NCBI RefSeq assembly: GCF_900129875.1
Contig: NZ_FQXC01000004.1
Location: 434,001-498,000 of the forward strand
Length of the DNA stretch: 64,000 nt
Direction: 5' to 3'
Source of the DNA: Marivita hallyeonensis
Lineage (GTDB): Bacteria; Pseudomonadota; Alphaproteobacteria; Rhodobacterales; Rhodobacteraceae
Part shown: piece by piece, positions 9,867 through 18,949 of the stretch
Numbering within the stretch: position 1 is the first letter of the stretch
Layout of the letters: every line of letters begins with the position of its first letter
The notes under the pieces: generated by a model
Database searches by the model: none
What the model was told of the DNA's origin: nothing
Seen by the model: the letters and a program-made list of their open reading frames with translations, nothing else
Position numbers and translations under genes: made by a program

Positions 9867-11474
9867 TTAGGATTTCTGGAACATGGCGAGCATGCGCCGT
9901 GTCACGAGGAAGCCACCGAAGATGTTGACGGCGGCCATGAAGATGCCGAGCGCGGCAAGGAGCGTGATCAAGAGGCTTGAAGATCCGATCTGGATCAGAG
10001 CGCCGAGAATGATGATCGACGAGATCGCGTTCGTCACAGCCATCAGCGGTGTGTGCAGCGAGTGCGCCACGTTCCAGATCACCTGGAACCCGATGAAGAC
10101 GGAGAGCACGAACACGATGAAGTGCTGCATGAAGCTTGCCGGCATGCCGGGGATGAGGCCGACACCCAGAACAAGCGCCGCGCCTACGGCCAGCAATGTG
10201 ACCTGCTGCTTGGTCTGCGCCTTGAAGGCCGCGAGTTCCTGCGCCTTCTTTTCATCGGGCGTCAGCTCCTTGGCCTTTTCCTTGGGTTTGGCCGCGATGG
10301 CCTGCACCTTGGGCGGCGGTGGCGGGAAGGTGATTTCCTTCTCGTAGGTCACCGTCGCACCACGGATCACATCGTCTTCCATGTTGTGCACGATCTGACC
10401 GTCTTTTTCAGGGGTCAGGTCGGTCATCATGTGACGGATGTTGGTGGCGTAGAGGTTGGACGCCTGTGTCGCCATGCGACTGGGGAAGTCCGTGTAGCCG
10501 ATGATGGTCACGCCGTTGTCGGTGACGATCTTCTCATCCTTGACGGTCAGCTTGCAGTTACCGCCCTTTTCGGCCGCGAGGTCGACGATGACGGAGCCTG
10601 GCTTCATGCTCTCGACCATGTCCTTGGTCCAGAGCTCTGGCGCCTCGCGGTTCGGGATCAGCGCTGTGGTGATCACGATGTCGATATCGGGGGCCAGTTC
10701 GCGGAACTTGGCAAGTTGGGCCGCGGCGAATTCCGGTGAGGATACAGAGGCATAGCCGCCAGTGGCCGAGCCGTCTTGCTGCTCTTCCTCGAAGTCGAGG
10801 AAGACAAATTCCGCGCCCATGGATTCAACCTGCTCGGCCACTTCCGGGCGCACGTCGAAGGCGTAGGTGATGGCGCCAAGAGAGGTCGATGTGCCGATGG
10901 CGGCAAGACCGGCCACACCGGCGCCGACGACCAACACCTTGGCGGGCGGCACCTTTCCAGCGGCGGTGACCTGACCGGTGAAGAAGCGGCCGAAGTTGTT
11001 GCCCGCTTCGATTACGGCGCGGTAGCCCGCGATATTTGCCATCGAGGACAGTGCGTCCATCTTCTGCGCGCGGGAAATCCGCGGCACCATTTCCATCGCG
11101 ATGACGTTGGCGCCCTTTTTCTTCGCCGCTTCCATGCCCTCTTCGTTGGCAGCGGGATTGAAGAAGGAGATCAGGGTTTGACCTTCGCGCAGGCGTTTCA
11201 ATTCGCCACCGTCGGGCTGGCGCACCTTGGCGACGATATCGGCCTCTTTCCACAGGGCGGCGGGGGTCTTGATAACCGTAACGCCGGCTTCCTCGTAGAG
11301 CGCGTCCGAGAACCCTGCCTTTTCACCGGCGCCGGTTTCGATCAGGCAGTCATATCCGAGTTTCTGGAGCTGTCGGGCGCTGTCGGGCGTCATCGCCACG
11401 CGGTTTTCGCCCTCGAACACTTCCTTGGGTGTTCCGATTTTCACCTGAGCTGTCCCCTCTTTTGCGTCAATCAT
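9867..11474 (-). CDS. pntA: NAD(P) transhydrogenase subunit alpha (full-length)
   Basis: A 535-residue alpha subunit in one chain. The NAD(H)-binding domain I is related to alanine dehydrogenase (IGTPKEVFEGENRVAMTP near residue 13; nucleotide-binding VLVVGAGVAGLAAIGT near 180). A proline/lysine-rich linker at about 380-410 leads to four transmembrane segments at 425-530. Some alphaproteobacteria split this subunit into PntAA and PntAB; here it is fused as in enterobacteria. It is first gene of the pntAB operon. Confidence 0.96.
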   Translation of the reverse strand: MIDAKEGTAQVKIGTPKEVFEGENRVAMTPDSARQLQKLGYDCLIETGAGEKAGFSDALYEEAGVTVIKTPAALWKEADIVAKVRQPDGGELKRLREGQTLISFFNPAANEEGMEAAKKKGANVIAMEMVPRISRAQKMDALSSMANIAGYRAVIEAGNNFGRFFTGQVTAAGKVPPAKVLVVGAGVAGLAAIGTSTSLGAITYAFDVRPEVAEQVESMGAEFVFLDFEEEQQDGSATGGYASVSSPEFAAAQLAKFRELAPDIDIVITTALIPNREAPELWTKDMVESMKPGSVIVDLAAEKGGNCKLTVKDEKIVTDNGVTIIGYTDFPSRMATQASNLYATNIRHMMTDLTPEKDGQIVHNMEDDVIRGATVTYEKEITFPPPPPKVQAIAAKPKEKAKELTPDEKKAQELAAFKAQTKQQVTLLAVGAALVLGVGLIPGMPASFMQHFIVFVLSVFIGFQVIWNVAHSLHTPLMAVTNAISSIIILGALIQIGSSSLLITLLAALGIFMAAVNIFGGFLVTRRMLAMFQKS

Positions 11475-11582
11475 GGTGCCGTAGCGGCAAGTTCAGCGGC
11501 GATGGGTCTATAGTGCTGACCTAAAGCGCACAATGGCCCCGCGCCTGCGAACCGCTCATCTAGAACAGTAAGTCGCAGGCGG

Positions 11583-12035
11583 CTAGAGCCAACGTCGCGT
11601 TTGTTTCTCGTATCGTGCAAAATCCGCACGAAAATTACGCCGAAGGCGCTTTTCCTCGGGCAATATGAAGTGTTTCTCGATCCACCAGACGAAGATCGGG
11701 ATCAATGGGAGCGATAACACAGCATCCCAGTAGAGGATGAATCCGGCCAGGATCAGCGAATCGGCGAGATAAATCGGATTGCGGCTGCGCTTGAAGATGC
11801 CCGAGGTAATGAGGCGCGTCGCCTCTTGGTGCGGGATGATCGTGGTGCGATGTCGGCGGAATTCGTACGCGGCGAGCGCGATCAGGACAAAACCGGCGCC
11901 GACGAGAAGGCCACCGAGCAGGTCCGCCACCACGGGACCGAAGCTGAGGCCAAAGTCATAATATGTCTTTTGCAGCCACGCGAGCAGAAGCGCGGTGCAA
12001 AGCCAGACAGGGGGGATGTCTAGGTACTTGAGCAT
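11583..12035 (-). CDS. Isoprenylcysteine methyltransferase-like membrane protein
   Basis: A 150-residue protein with about four transmembrane segments and the ICMT/PEMT-type motif SGIFKRSRNPIYLA, followed by a C-terminal EEKRLRRNFRADFARYEKQTRRWL typical of the family. Such bacterial proteins are membrane methyltransferases of unknown substrate. The ATG at 12033-12035 is preferred; an in-frame TTG 14 codons upstream is possible. Neither has a strong ribosome-binding site. It follows pntA by about 110 bp on the opposite side of that gene's promoter region. Confidence 0.75.
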   Translation of the reverse strand: MLKYLDIPPVWLCTALLLAWLQKTYYDFGLSFGPVVADLLGGLLVGAGFVLIALAAYEFRRHRTTIIPHQEATRLITSGIFKRSRNPIYLADSLILAGFILYWDAVLSLPLIPIFVWWIEKHFILPEEKRLRRNFRADFARYEKQTRRWL

Positions 12036-12095
12036 AGCGGGGGTATAGCAAGCGTCAGAGAGTAACGCGACCCGCAAGGCAGTGGGACAGAAGGA

Positions 12096-12114
12096 CGCCC
12101 GTGGGGACCGGGCG
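12096..12114 (-). terminator. Weak hairpin after small gene
   Basis: A 6-bp stem (CGCCCG / CGGGCG, 7-nt loop) lies just past the stop of the 65-residue gene on the minus strand, followed in that direction by TCCTTCT. It is a possible weak terminator. Confidence 0.3.
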
Positions 12115-12122
12115 ACCGGAGC

Positions 12123-12320
12123 TTACATCTTGACGCAGCCGAGGATTTCGTTCTGCGGAAGACGGGCCACCATCACGCCACCGTTCACGCGTTTGACGTG
12201 AAAGCCGTACCCGCGCATGCGGAATTTCCATTCGGTGTCGGACAGGGTTTTTTCGCGTTCCGCCACAAGGAAGTGGCGCAGCTTGCCCAGATCGGAGGCG
12301 GCAGTTGTTTCGGCAAACAT
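12123..12320 (-). CDS. Small conserved-looking protein, unknown function
   Basis: A 65-residue protein starting at an ATG preceded by GAGGAGA at good spacing on the minus strand. It has a helical N-terminal half and a C-terminal part with alternating hydrophobic residues (GYGFHVKRVNGGVMVARLP) suggesting a small beta-sheet. No signal peptide, membrane segment or known motif is visible. The good ribosome-binding site and GC-rich codon pattern support it being real. Confidence 0.6.
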   Translation of the reverse strand: MFAETTAASDLGKLRHFLVAEREKTLSDTEWKFRMRGYGFHVKRVNGGVMVARLPQNEILGCVKM

Positions 12321-12441
12321 GGGGTGTCTCCTCGTACGTTACCTGAAGACGTTTTCGACGCCGATTGAGGCAAATCTTGGAACGAAACGGGGTTTTTTGC
12401 CGAAATGGAAACAGTGATTGTGGCGCGATGCGGACGCGCCG

Positions 12442-13344
12442 TCAGCTTTTGGTCTCGTTCACCACGGGCGTCACACGGGCGCGGCGCAAAACGGCCTCGC
12501 GCCAGGTGATGAAGGCGACCGCGCTCATGATCACGGCGCCTCCGAAAATCACCCAAGGGTCAATCGGCTCTGCAAAGAAGATCGCACCAAGCGCGACCGA
12601 CCAGACGAGTTGCAGAAACGTGACCGGTTGCGTGACCGTTACCGGTGCGGCGGCGAAGGCCAGAGTCATGGTGTAGTGCCCGGCGGTCGCAAAGCAGGCG
12701 ACGAGGGCGATAATGGCGAGGTCAGACAGGCTTGGCGTCACCCAAACCGCGAAGGCGAAGGGAGCAAGGCCAATGGTGACGGTAATGGACAGCAGCGCCA
12801 CGACGATGCTGGCGGGCAACTCGCCCGAGACGATCTTGGCGATCAGGTAGCTGCCTGCGAAGAACAGAGCGGTCGCGAGCATGGCGATATGGCCGGGATC
12901 GAGCTCGCGGAAGCCGGGGCGCAGAATGATCAGCGCGCCGAACAGAGCCGCCACGACGGCCAGCGCGCGGCGCAGGGCCAGTTTTTCGCCAAGCACAAAC
13001 ACGGCGAGGATGGTGACATAAACCGGGTTAAGGTAGTTCATCGCGGTGACTTCGGCGATGGAGATCCGGGTCATCGAATAGAACCAGAGGATCACGCCCA
13101 GCGCGTGCATCAGGCCCCGCACGGCGAACAGGCCTTTTTGCCGTTGCGTGAGCCGCACCGACATGAGTTCACGCCAGACCGGGATCAGAAAGACCAACCC
13201 GATCACGTAACGCAGAAAAGCCGACTCGGCGGCGGGGACCCGTCCACCCAGCACTTTGACCAGTGCGGTCACTGCCACGAAGCACAGGCCGGTGACGATC
13301 ATCCAGAGGATGCCGGTCACGGGTCTGTTTGCGTCCGTCGTCAT
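12442..13344 (-). CDS. EamA/DMT family transporter
   Basis: The 300-residue protein has ten predicted transmembrane segments in two EamA repeats; family motifs are visible in FLRYVIGLVFLIPVW (first half) and the repeat around VTFLQLVWSVALGAIFF (second half). It is an inner-membrane metabolite exporter or importer; substrate unknown. It is one of three EamA proteins in the window (others at 18006 and 40882), and they are clearly different paralogues. Confidence 0.88.
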   Translation of the reverse strand: MTTDANRPVTGILWMIVTGLCFVAVTALVKVLGGRVPAAESAFLRYVIGLVFLIPVWRELMSVRLTQRQKGLFAVRGLMHALGVILWFYSMTRISIAEVTAMNYLNPVYVTILAVFVLGEKLALRRALAVVAALFGALIILRPGFRELDPGHIAMLATALFFAGSYLIAKIVSGELPASIVVALLSITVTIGLAPFAFAVWVTPSLSDLAIIALVACFATAGHYTMTLAFAAAPVTVTQPVTFLQLVWSVALGAIFFAEPIDPWVIFGGAVIMSAVAFITWREAVLRRARVTPVVNETKS

Positions 13345-13508
13345 GCCTGCACTGGAACGGAAGGCGTCGGGAATGGCAAGCGGAGGCTGGCGCTTGGCCC
13401 GCCCCGCAGGCAGTCCGCGCTTTGGCGTGATGTGTCATGGTTGCGTTCAACCAGAGGGTCGTCCGGTCAAGGGTCCTCGGGTCACGCCCATGGAAGACGG
13501 GACGGTGG

Positions 13509-14102
13509 TCACATGAGCAGCAGTTTCGCGGCGATCGCCCACATGACGAGACCGATGATGACGTCGAGCACTTGCCACGCGCGCGGTCGAGCGAACAGCG
13601 GAGCGAGGAACCGCGCGCCATACCCCAGTGAGAAGAAGAACACGAAACTGGCGGTCATTGCGCCCAACGCGAAGGCAAGACGGTTGTCATACTGCGCTGA
13701 CACCGCGCCGAGCAGGATCACCGTGTCGAGATAGACATGCGGGTTCAGCCATGTCAGCGCGAGACAGGTCAGAAGCGCCTTGCGAAGGGAACCTGCCGCC
13801 TGCCCGGCCTGCATCGCCTGCCCCCCACGCCACGCGCTTTGTAAGGTGCGCGCGCCGTACCAGATCAGGAAGGCGGCACCGAGCAGCCGCATCGCGAATT
13901 CAAGACCGGGAATGGCCTGTGTCAACGCGCCGAACCCGGCCACGCCAGCGGCGATCAAGATCGCATCCGACAGTGCACAGGTCAGGCTGACCGCGAACAC
14001 ATGGGACCGCAGTAGCCCCTGCCGCAGGACAAAGGCGTTCTGCGCGCCGATGGCAAGGATGAGGGAGAAGCCGAGCGCGAACCCGGCGAGCGCCGCCGTC
14101 AT
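13509..14102 (-). CDS. LysE/ArgO family amino-acid exporter
   Basis: A 197-residue protein with six hydrophobic segments and the LysE/ArgO signature GAQNAFVLRQGLLRSHVF near residue 20, plus LALTWLNPHVYLDTVIL in the middle, which is diagnostic for the ArgO/LysE group exporting basic amino acids such as arginine or lysine. Its start lies next to the purD stop with no gap, so the two minus-strand genes are probably co-transcribed. Confidence 0.88.
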   Translation of the reverse strand: MTAALAGFALGFSLILAIGAQNAFVLRQGLLRSHVFAVSLTCALSDAILIAAGVAGFGALTQAIPGLEFAMRLLGAAFLIWYGARTLQSAWRGGQAMQAGQAAGSLRKALLTCLALTWLNPHVYLDTVILLGAVSAQYDNRLAFALGAMTASFVFFFSLGYGARFLAPLFARPRAWQVLDVIIGLVMWAIAAKLLLM

Positions 14103-15365
14103 CTAGAGCGCGCGCCAGCCGATGTCGCGGCGGTAGAAGCCCTGCGGCCAGTTGACGGCGTCCGCCATCGCATAGGCGCGATCTCGGGCCTCTTGCAGTG
14201 TCGTCCCGCGCGCGGTGGCGTTGAGCACGCGGCCTCCGGTAGCGACGATCCTGCCATCCTTTTCAGACGTGCCAGCATGAAACATCATGTGGAAGCTGTC
14301 TTCGGGTAAATCGTCGAGGCCAGTGATGGGCGTGCCTTTTTCGTAAGACCCCGGATAGCCATCAGCCGCGAGCACGACGGTCATCGCGTGATCGTCCGCC
14401 CAGTTGACACGCGTTTCGGCCAAGCGTCCCTCCGCACAGGCGTGCATCAGGTCCATCGCCTGCGCGCCGAGCCGCATCATCAGCACCTGGCATTCCGGGT
14501 CACCGAAGCGCACGTTGTATTCGACAAGGCGTGGCTGGCCGTCTTGGATCATCAATCCTGCGTAGAGCACACCCTGATAGGGCGTGCCGCGTTTGGCCAT
14601 TTCAGCCATCGTCGGTTTGATGATCTCATCAAGTGCCTTTTGCGCGATGGCATCTGTGAGAACGGGAGCGGGTGAGTAGGCTCCCATTCCGCCGGTGTTA
14701 AGGCCCGTATCGCCTTCGCCCACGCGCTTGTGGTCCTGTGCCGTGCCGATGGGAAGGACGTCGGTGCCGTCGCACAGGACGAAGAAGGATGCTTCTTCAC
14801 CTTGCATGAATTCCTCGATCACCACCTCGGCCCCGGCCCCGCCGAACGCGCCGCCGAACATGTCGTCGATTGCGGCTTCGGCGTCTTCGATGGTTTCGGC
14901 GATTATGACGCCTTTTCCGGCCGCGAGGCCGTCGGCTTTGACCACGATGGGCGCGCTCTGCTGGCGGACATAGGCCTTCGCGCTGTCCGCGTCGGTGAAA
15001 TGCCCATAAGCGGCGGTGGGGGCTTGGGCCGCATCACAGATTTCCTTGGTGAAGCTCTTGGAGGCTTCCAGCTTGGCGGCCTCCGCAGTGGGACCGAAAA
15101 CCAGCAGGCCCGCATCGCGCAGCCGGTCGGCAACCCCGGCGGCCAACGGCGCTTCGGGGCCGACGATCACGAAGTCGATGCTGTTCTCCTCGGCAAAGGT
15201 AACGACCGCGCCGCCGTCCTCGATATCGAGCGCGGCACAATCGGCGATCTGGGCGATACCCGCATTGCCCGGCGCGACGATGAGCTTGTCGCATTTGGGG
15301 TTCTGCATCACCGCCCAGGCCAGGCTGTGTTCGCGCCCGCCGCTGCCAAGGATCAGAATGTTCAT
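14103..15365 (-). CDS. purD: Phosphoribosylamine-glycine ligase
   Basis: The 420-residue enzyme makes glycinamide ribonucleotide, the second step of purine synthesis. The N-terminus MNILILGSGGREHSLAWA is the family signature. The ATP-grasp region includes PIVVKADGLAAGKGVIIA and the late motif LVEYNVRFGDPECQ. The start at 15365 fits this signature; the open frame extends 89 codons further without supporting sequence. A GGAGA site precedes the ATG. It diverges from xseA. Confidence 0.96.
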   Translation of the reverse strand: MNILILGSGGREHSLAWAVMQNPKCDKLIVAPGNAGIAQIADCAALDIEDGGAVVTFAEENSIDFVIVGPEAPLAAGVADRLRDAGLLVFGPTAEAAKLEASKSFTKEICDAAQAPTAAYGHFTDADSAKAYVRQQSAPIVVKADGLAAGKGVIIAETIEDAEAAIDDMFGGAFGGAGAEVVIEEFMQGEEASFFVLCDGTDVLPIGTAQDHKRVGEGDTGLNTGGMGAYSPAPVLTDAIAQKALDEIIKPTMAEMAKRGTPYQGVLYAGLMIQDGQPRLVEYNVRFGDPECQVLMMRLGAQAMDLMHACAEGRLAETRVNWADDHAMTVVLAADGYPGSYEKGTPITGLDDLPEDSFHMMFHAGTSEKDGRIVATGGRVLNATARGTTLQEARDRAYAMADAVNWPQGFYRRDIGWRAL

Positions 15366-15433
15366 GGGGGCGGTCTCCGACTTCACCTTCGATTGCGGGC
15401 GTTCTAGGGTTGGGGTGACTTGAGAGCAAGGTG

Positions 15434-15455
15434 GGTCGGACAAGATTGTCCGACC
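15434..15455. promoter_or_regulatory. Palindrome between purD and xseA
   Basis: A perfect inverted repeat of two 10-bp arms (GGTCGGACAA and TTGTCCGACC) separated by GA lies 18 bp before the xseA ATG and 68 bp before the purD start, in the divergent promoter region. It may be an operator for a dimeric regulator or an RNA hairpin in the xseA leader. No known binding site is matched. Confidence 0.5.
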
Positions 15456-15473
15456 GTCGAATTGAGGCACGCC

Positions 15474-17024
15474 ATGTCCGACCTGATTGATGATCCCCGT
15501 CCGGGGCAGAACCTGCCGGAATACACGGTGTCCGAAGTATCGGGCGCCGTGAAGAAAACGCTGGAAGACCAGTTCGGGCGCATCCGCGTGCGCGGAGAGG
15601 TCGGGCGCGTCTTCACCGCGCGATCGGGGCATTTGTATTACGACGTGAAGGACGATCGGAACGTGCTGGCCTGCACCACGTGGAAGGGTCAGGTGTCGAG
15701 CCTGTCCGTGGTGCCCGAGGAAGGGCTGGAAGTGGTCGTCACGGGGCGCATGACAGCGTTCGGCGGTCAGTCGAAATACAATCTGAACGTCGATGAGGTG
15801 ACCGTCGCGGGCGAAGGCGCGCTGATGGCGATGCTGGAGAAGCGAAAGAAAGCGCTAGCCGCCGAGGGTCTGTTCGATCCGGCGCGGAAGAAACCTCTGC
15901 CCTATCTGCCGGATATCATCGGCGTCATCACGTCGCCCTCCGGGGCGGTGATCCGCGACATTCTGCACCGGCTGCGCGACCGCTTTCCACGCAAGGTGTT
16001 GATCTGGCCCGTCGCCGTGCAAGGCGCGAATTGCGCACCCGAGGTGGCGCGGGCGATTGAGGGGTTCAATGCATTGACGCCGGGAGGGGGCCTGCCCCGC
16101 CCCGACCTTCTGATCGTGGCGCGTGGCGGCGGGAGTATCGAAGACCTTTGGGGGTTCAACGAGGAAATCGTTGCGCGGGCGGCGGCGGCGTCTGAGATCC
16201 CCCTGATATCGGCGGTGGGGCACGAAACAGATACGACGCTTATCGATTTCGTGTCGGATCAGCGCGCGCCGACACCAACCGCAGCGGCCGAGATGGCGGT
16301 TCCGGTGCGATTGGAACTTCTCGCATGGGTTGGTGACAGCGAGGCACGGATGGCGCGGGCGATGTCACAACGGATGGACGCGAGACGCCAGAGGTTGCGC
16401 GATCTGAGCCGGGCGCTGCCGCGACCCGACAGCCTTCTTTCCGGCCCCGTGCAAAGACTGGATGTCTGGGGCGAGCGGTTGCCGCTGGCGCTGGTGCGCT
16501 CGGTCGAAAAACGGCGCGGGCGTCTCATCGAGGCCGGGGCCTCTCTGCGCCCGGGCCTGTTGAGGCGAGCACTGGAAGAGCGGCAGCGCGGCCTGAAGGC
16601 GACGTCACTGCGCCTCTCTCCGAGCCTGATGCGCCTCGTCGACCAGAAGCGAGAAGCGCTTGCGCGTAGAGCCGACCGATTGTCGGTACAGCCGATCCTG
16701 CGGGACCTGCGCGGCAAACGCGAGCGGCTCGATGCGCTGTCACAACGCCTGTCCACGGCTGGGCAGGCACAGGTCAAAGACTGGCGCACGCGGCTGGACG
16801 GGCTGGACCGTCTGCGGGAAACGCTTGGTTACAAGGAAACGCTCAAGCGCGGATATGCGGTTGTGCGAGGCGACGGGGCGGTCGTGACCAATACGAAGGC
16901 GGCGAAGGCGGCGACATCGCTGGAAATCGAGTTTTCGGACGGACGTCTGACTGTGGGTGCAGCCAGCGCGAAGTCTGGCGGGAAACCGAAGTCTTCACCA
17001 CCTGAACAAGGATCGTTGTTCTGA
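15474..17024 (+). CDS. xseA: Exodeoxyribonuclease VII large subunit
   Basis: The 516-residue protein has an N-terminal OB-fold (EYTVSEVSGAVKKTLEDQFGRIRVRGEV) and the catalytic domain with the conserved ARGGGSIEDLWGFNEE and SAVGHETDTTLIDFVSD motifs. A coiled-coil-like stretch spans about residues 290-480, as in XseA. It degrades single-stranded DNA together with XseB, which is not in this window. The ATG at 15474 is chosen because it gives the family N-terminus; 18 codons upstream are open but run through the palindrome. Confidence 0.95.
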   Translation: MSDLIDDPRPGQNLPEYTVSEVSGAVKKTLEDQFGRIRVRGEVGRVFTARSGHLYYDVKDDRNVLACTTWKGQVSSLSVVPEEGLEVVVTGRMTAFGGQSKYNLNVDEVTVAGEGALMAMLEKRKKALAAEGLFDPARKKPLPYLPDIIGVITSPSGAVIRDILHRLRDRFPRKVLIWPVAVQGANCAPEVARAIEGFNALTPGGGLPRPDLLIVARGGGSIEDLWGFNEEIVARAAAASEIPLISAVGHETDTTLIDFVSDQRAPTPTAAAEMAVPVRLELLAWVGDSEARMARAMSQRMDARRQRLRDLSRALPRPDSLLSGPVQRLDVWGERLPLALVRSVEKRRGRLIEAGASLRPGLLRRALEERQRGLKATSLRLSPSLMRLVDQKREALARRADRLSVQPILRDLRGKRERLDALSQRLSTAGQAQVKDWRTRLDGLDRLRETLGYKETLKRGYAVVRGDGAVVTNTKAAKAATSLEIEFSDGRLTVGAASAKSGGKPKSSPPEQGSLF

Positions 17025-17111
17025 CGAAGGAGTTCACGAGGCACCTTCGCCAGCGTGCGCGTTAAAGCGGCTGCAAAGCGGCGTGCAACACCAATTCAAA
17101 TTGGCGTTCTT

Positions 17112-17131
17112 ACCGCCATTCGAAAGGCGGT
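17112..17131 (+). terminator. Short hairpin between xseA and ymdB
   Basis: A 6-bp stem (ACCGCC / GGCGGT) with an 8-nt loop and a following TTTC lies in the 169-bp gap after xseA. It could be a weak terminator. The rest of the gap is slightly AT-richer and shows nothing recognisable. Confidence 0.3.
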
Positions 17132-17193
17132 TTCGCTCAGGAAAAGACGTTTGTCTCTTTGCTTTCCAGAAACTGCGGCCTAAGCCCTAGTCC

Positions 17194-18009
17194 ATGAGAA
17201 CACTCTTTCTGGGCGATATCATGGGCCGCGCCGGGCGGGCGGCGATTGTGGAGCGGCTCCCTGGCATCCGGGAGCGGTTGCGGGTGGATTTCTGCGTGGT
17301 GAACGGAGAGAACGCCTCCAGCGGTGTCGGATTGTCCGGGCCACATGCGAAACTTCTGCTCGATGCCGGTGTCGACTGCCTGACGCTTGGCGACCATGCC
17401 TTCGATCAGAAGGACATGCTCAGCTACATCGACAATGAGCCGCGCATCCTGCGCCCACTCAATTTCGCTAAGACGGCACCGGGGCGCGGGGCGCGGATGT
17501 TCACCGACGCGCGGGGCCGTAAGATCCTCGTGCTGCAGGTGCTGGGCCAGGTCTTCATGAAGCGCGCCTTTGACGATCCGTTCTCGGCGGTTGACGCTGT
17601 GCTGCGCGCGCATCCCCTCGGCGGACAGGCGCAGGCCATTCTGGTCGATATGCATTGCGAGGCGACGTCGGAAAAGATGGGCATGGGCCATTTCTGCGAC
17701 GGTCGCGCAAGCCTTGTCGTCGGCACCCATACCCATATCCCGACCGGAGACGCGCAGATCCTGCCGGGCGGCACCGGGTATCTGACCGATGCAGGCATGT
17801 GCGGCGACTATAATTCCGTGATCGGCATGGAAAAGACTGAACCGATGCGCCGCTTCGTGACCGGCATGAGCAAGGGCCGGTTTCAACCGGCAATGGAGGA
17901 AGCCACGCTGTCGGGTGTGCTGGTCGAGACGGACGACAGAACCGGCAAGGCGACCGCCATTCACATGATCCGCGATGGTGGTCGGTTGCAGCCAAGCATT
18001 CCGGAATGA
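17194..18009 (+). CDS. YmdB-family metallophosphoesterase
   Basis: A 271-residue calcineurin-like phosphoesterase of the YmdB/TIGR00282 family. Metal-binding motifs are visible in FLGDIMGRAGR (residues 4-14), VVNGENASSG, LGDHAFDQ, DMHCEATSEK and GTHTHIPT. Family members hydrolyse 2',3'-cyclic nucleotides. In many relatives this gene follows a 5-formyltetrahydrofolate cyclo-ligase, which is not present here. Its stop overlaps the next EamA gene (ATGA). Confidence 0.88.
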   Translation: MRTLFLGDIMGRAGRAAIVERLPGIRERLRVDFCVVNGENASSGVGLSGPHAKLLLDAGVDCLTLGDHAFDQKDMLSYIDNEPRILRPLNFAKTAPGRGARMFTDARGRKILVLQVLGQVFMKRAFDDPFSAVDAVLRAHPLGGQAQAILVDMHCEATSEKMGMGHFCDGRASLVVGTHTHIPTGDAQILPGGTGYLTDAGMCGDYNSVIGMEKTEPMRRFVTGMSKGRFQPAMEEATLSGVLVETDDRTGKATAIHMIRDGGRLQPSIPE

Positions 18010-18929
18010 GCCGACTTCTTCCGCTGGTCGTGCTGATCCTCGCCGGTGCGGCCTGGGGCGCGACCCAACCCTTGTCCAAGGTCGCGGTGAGCGAGGGGTA
18101 TCGGCCGCTTGGCATCCTGTTCTGGCAGTTGAGCATCGGTGTCCTTGCGCTCGGGGCTGTCACGCTGATGCGCGGAAAGCGCTTGCGGTTCGAACCGCGT
18201 GACATGCGGCTCTATGTTCTGATTGCACTGATCGGGACACTCTTTCCAGGCATCGCCTCCTACAGCGCCGCCGTGCATCTTCCGTCGGGCGTCTTGTCCA
18301 TTCTCCTGAGTTCGATCCCGATGTTCGCCTTTCCGATCGCACTGGTTATGGGTTTGGATTCGTTCAGTTGGCGGCGTTTGACGGGATTGAGCCTTGGTTT
18401 CATCGGGATCAGCCTTCTGGTTGTGCCAGAGGCCAGCCTGCCGGAGACGGTGGTGACAATCTGGATCTTCGTCGCGCTCTTTTCGTCGCTCTGTTACGCG
18501 CTTGAGGGCAACGTGGTGGCAAAGCTGGGCCGCAACGGCCTCGATCCGGTGCAGGTGCTGTGCGGGGCCTCGCTTGTCGGCGCGGTCATGGCGTTGCCTC
18601 TGGCCCTCGTGTCGGGTCAATGGATTGCGCCGCATGTCGCCTGGGGCGCGCCGGACACGGCAATCCTCGCGTCTTCGCTGCTACATGCCGCGGCCTATTC
18701 CTCTTATGTCTGGCTTGTCGGGCGAGCCGGTCCGGTCTTTACGGCGCAGATCAGCTATCTCGTCACGCTTTTCGGCGTGACCTGGGCCATGCTGTTCCTT
18801 GGCGAGAACTATTCGCGGTTCTTCTGGGCCGCTCTTGCCATCATGCTGACAGGGTTGGCATTGGTGCAGCCAAGACCGAAAGCGGCGCTTGTGCCGTCTT
18901 CGGAACAACGCCACATTGAATCAACCTGA
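18006..18929 (+). CDS. EamA/DMT family transporter
   Basis: A 307-residue ten-helix membrane protein with two EamA domains; AGAAWGATQPLSKVAVSEG at the N-terminus and AQISYLVTLFGVTWAMLFLGE in the second repeat are typical. Its start overlaps the ymdB stop by four bases, suggesting coupled translation. Substrate unknown. Confidence 0.85.
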   Translation: MSRLLPLVVLILAGAAWGATQPLSKVAVSEGYRPLGILFWQLSIGVLALGAVTLMRGKRLRFEPRDMRLYVLIALIGTLFPGIASYSAAVHLPSGVLSILLSSIPMFAFPIALVMGLDSFSWRRLTGLSLGFIGISLLVVPEASLPETVVTIWIFVALFSSLCYALEGNVVAKLGRNGLDPVQVLCGASLVGAVMALPLALVSGQWIAPHVAWGAPDTAILASSLLHAAAYSSYVWLVGRAGPVFTAQISYLVTLFGVTWAMLFLGENYSRFFWAALAIMLTGLALVQPRPKAALVPSSEQRHIEST

Positions 18930-18949
18930 ATGCGAGGGGATCCCGGGCG

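Noticed and set aside
12418-13734. A 438-codon plus-strand frame
   Set aside because: It is antisense to the EamA and LysE genes, with low-complexity composition typical of a shadow frame.
17025-17193. Possible 6S RNA between xseA and ymdB
   Set aside because: The only clear structure is a 6-bp hairpin; the long, bulged stem of 6S RNA cannot be drawn.
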